The notes beneath the pieces are model-generated. The model worked only from the letters and a program-made list of their open reading frames with translations. It did not search any database and was not told the origin of the DNA. Position numbers and translations under genes: made by a program. DNA of 6,283 nucleotides, taken from NCBI GenBank assembly GCA_046732855.1, contig JBKPNX010000070.1, positions 1 to 6,283 on the forward strand. Direction: 5' to 3'. Of this stretch, positions 4,652 to 6,283 are shown piece by piece. The stretch comes from JBKPNX01 sp046732855 (lineage in GTDB: Bacteria; Pseudomonadota; Alphaproteobacteria; Geminicoccales; Geminicoccaceae). Every line of letters starts with the position of its first letter. The stretch's first letter is position 1.

Positions 4652-6094
4652 CTATAGCATCAACTCTGGGATACGGCTTGGCGGGCGCACTTGCGCCGCA
4701 AGTGGCCGTTCGCAGGCCTGGAACGCGCCGTATCCCGCTTCGCCGCACAGGGCGCCATCGCGGTACACCGCGCGGCCGCGGCAGAGGGTGATGGCCGGCC
4801 AAGCCGCGAGCTGCATGCCTTCGTAGGGCGTGTAGTCGCAGGCGTGATGCAGCATGGCGTTGGTCACGGTGACCGGGGAGTCCTCGTTCCAGATCACGAG
4901 GTCGGCATCGGAGCCGATTGCGATCGTGCCCTTGCGCGGATAGAGGCCGTAGAGCTTGGCGGTGTTGGTCGCGGTGAGCCGGACGAACTGGTTGATATCG
5001 ATGCGGCTCTTCATGACGCCCTCGGAATAGAGCAGTGGGAGGCGGGTCTCAACGCCCGGCACGCCGTTCGGTACCTTGTGGAACCCGGCATTCGGGCCCG
5101 CTATCTGCTTCCCCTTGGGGTCGGCGAAGCGGAACGGCGAGTGGTCGGACGAAACGAGGTCGAGCGCATCACGCGCGAGCGCCTGCCACACCGCCTGCTG
5201 GTCGTCCGCAGTGCGCGGCGGCGGCGTGCAGATCAGCTTGGCGCCCTCGAAGCCTTGCTCGTCGTAGTCGTCCTCGGTCAGCACGAGGTATTGCGGGCAG
5301 GTCTCCGCGAAAATCGCGAGCCCCTTACGGCGCGCCCAGTCGATCTGCTCGATCACCTCGCGTGCGCTGATATGGACCAGCACGATCGGCACGCCGACCA
5401 TCTCCGACATCGACATCGCGCGATGGACCGCCTCGCGTTCGCCGATCACCGGGTGTGCCTTGGTGTGGTGCTTGGGGCTGGTCAAGCCCTCACCGACCAG
5501 GCGCTCGGTCAGCCACTCGACGAACTCGGCGTTCTCGGCGTGCACCATCGCCATCGCCTGCTCGCGGCGCAGGGCGCACAGCAGGTCGAGGACCTGGCGG
5601 TCGGTGAGCTGGAGCCCGCGATAGGTCATGTACAGCTTGTAAGAGGTGTAACCCTGGCGCACGAGCGCAGGGAGCTCCTGGTTCAGCACCTGCGCGGTCG
5701 GGTCGGTGATGATCGCGTGGAAGGCGTAGTCGACAAAACAGCGACCCTCGGCGCTTTCGCGATAGGCCGCGAGCGCCTCGCGCACCGAGGCGCCCTGCTC
5801 CTGAAAGGCGAACGGGATGATCGTCGTGGTGCCACCGCAGGCGGCGGAGCGTGAGCCCGTGAAGAAATCGTCGCAGATCTCGGCGCCGTCCGGCAGCCGC
5901 TGCTCGAGGTGGATGTGGCCGTCGATGCCGCCCGGCGTGATCGTGCGGCCAGCGGCGTCGATCTCCTCGCGGCCGCCCGCGAGCTCGGCGGCGATCGCGA
6001 CGATCCGGCCGTCCTTGATGCCTAGGTCGCCCGGAAACACGTCCGCGGGCGTCGCGATCCGACCGTTGCGGATCACCAGATCGAAGGTAGCCAT
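4652..6094 (-). CDS. hydA: Dihydropyrimidinase / D-hydantoinase family cyclic amidohydrolase
   Basis: A 480-residue protein of normal family length. The start ATG 6094-6092 is preceded by GGGGAGAG (6110-6103). It belongs to the metal-dependent amidohydrolase superfamily (TIM barrel with small beta domain) that hydrolyses the cyclic ureide ring of dihydrouracil, dihydrothymine or 5-substituted hydantoins to N-carbamoyl amino acids in the cytoplasm. The metal site is complete: GHIHLEQ (H60, H62), SYKLYMTY with K153 expected to be carboxylated, VHAENAEF (H185), VHISAREV (H241) and SSDHSPF (D317). Y158 matches the substrate-contacting tyrosine of the family. The N-terminal DLVIRNGRI and C-terminal IGSDADLVIW strands are typical of the beta domain. 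It follows the ABC permease by 16 nt, so the two are probably co-transcribed. Dihydropyrimidinase cannot be told from hydantoinase or phenylhydantoinase on sequence alone. I see no frameshift or missing residue. Confidence 0.93.
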   Translation of the reverse strand: MATFDLVIRNGRIATPADVFPGDLGIKDGRIVAIAAELAGGREEIDAAGRTITPGGIDGHIHLEQRLPDGAEICDDFFTGSRSAACGGTTTIIPFAFQEQGASVREALAAYRESAEGRCFVDYAFHAIITDPTAQVLNQELPALVRQGYTSYKLYMTYRGLQLTDRQVLDLLCALRREQAMAMVHAENAEFVEWLTERLVGEGLTSPKHHTKAHPVIGEREAVHRAMSMSEMVGVPIVLVHISAREVIEQIDWARRKGLAIFAETCPQYLVLTEDDYDEQGFEGAKLICTPPPRTADDQQAVWQALARDALDLVSSDHSPFRFADPKGKQIAGPNAGFHKVPNGVPGVETRLPLLYSEGVMKSRIDINQFVRLTATNTAKLYGLYPRKGTIAIGSDADLVIWNEDSPVTVTNAMLHHACDYTPYEGMQLAAWPAITLCRGRAVYRDGALCGEAGYGAFQACERPLAAQVRPPSRIPELML

Positions 6095-6110
6095 GACGGC
6101 TGCTCTCCCC

Positions 6111-6283
6111 TCAGCCGAGCGCCGTCATGCGGCCGGCGCGTGGCATCCACTGCAGCATCTTCGCCGACAGTTTGGCGAACAACCAATAGCTGACCGAGGC
6201 GTACAAGATGAAGATCAGCGCCACCAGGAACATCCGATCGAGATAGGCGAACTGCTCGGAATAGATGATGATGTAGCCGAGGC
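6111..6283 (-). CDS. ABC transporter permease, C-terminal end (NitT/TauT-like), 5' end outside window
   Basis: Read on the minus strand in from the window edge, 56 residues precede the TGA at 6113-6111. They begin LGYIIIYSEQFAYLDRMFLV and continue through a strongly hydrophobic segment, ALIFILYASVSYWLFAKL, to a basic tail ending MTALG. The LGYLI-Y(S)-x-x-F...V(A)-x-(I) pattern followed by a last membrane helix and a short cytoplasmic tail is how binding-protein-dependent permeases of the nitrate/sulfonate/taurine type end. The gap to the hydantoinase start is 16 nt, with the hydantoinase ribosome site inside it. The pairing suggests uptake of a pyrimidine or hydantoin-type substrate. The family call rests on a short stretch, so it is moderate. 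Confidence 0.65.
   Translation of the reverse strand, partial: LGYIIIYSEQFAYLDRMFLVALIFILYASVSYWLFAKLSAKMLQWMPRAGRMTALG

Noticed and set aside
4691..5854. Long plus-strand open frame opposite the hydantoinase
   Set aside because: It mirrors a fully conserved amidohydrolase with all metal ligands, and its own composition (many Arg, His, Leu) is typical of antisense frames in GC-rich DNA.
1..6283. CRISPR array, tRNA, rRNA or DDE-type insertion sequence
   Set aside because: No regularly spaced repeats, no cloverleaf-like or rRNA-like stretch, and no transposase motif or paired terminal inverted repeats were found on either strand.

Overview
The window comes from a high-GC bacterium, most likely an alphaproteobacterium. 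The Rhodospirillales/Acetobacteraceae-type style is a guess from overall gene character and no marker in the window proves it. The left two thirds looks like an accessory region or genomic island built largely of gene remnants. The right third is an ordinary intact metabolic operon.

Layout. (1) 1-754, + strand: the C-terminal part of a phage- or plasmid-type family A DNA polymerase, cut by the window edge. It overlaps by ATGA a small putative winged-helix gene (751-1086). (2) 1087-1200: a spacer with an AT-rich polypurine tract and a short inverted repeat. (3) 1200-1637, + strand: the 3' end of a group II intron, comprising the maturase C-terminus plus RNA domains V and VI. The 5' part of the intron is missing. 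(4) 1656-2350, - strand: a frameshifted remnant that I read as an HK97-type phage major capsid gene. Its start and ribosome binding site are still visible, and a perfect 10-bp inverted repeat lies upstream. (5) 2518-3720, - strand: an intact exported beta-propeller protein of the SMP-30/gluconolactonase-like type, followed by a very GC-rich hairpin. (6) 3847-4009, - strand: a frameshifted scrap of a ModA-type molybdate-binding protein. (7) 4004-4485, + strand: a second truncated group II intron 3' end, in direct orientation to the first and about 2.85 kb from it. It has two frameshifts and lost key RNA bases. (8) 4483-4651: spacer with a weak terminator-like hairpin. (9) 4652-6094, - strand: complete dihydropyrimidinase/hydantoinase, preceded 16 nt upstream by the end of an ABC transporter permease (6111-6283, - strand, cut by the window edge).

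How the genes relate. The permease and hydantoinase form one transcription unit, consistent with uptake and ring opening of cyclic ureides such as dihydropyrimidines or hydantoins. The polymerase and its small partner form a second unit that is probably mobile-element derived. Between them, two dead group II intron ends, a capsid fragment and a ModA fragment surround one intact exported protein. This pattern suggests repeated insertion, deletion and recombination. I found no convincing new defence or other multi-gene system. The most informative signals are the leucine at the Phe762-equivalent site of the polymerase and the paired decaying intron ends.
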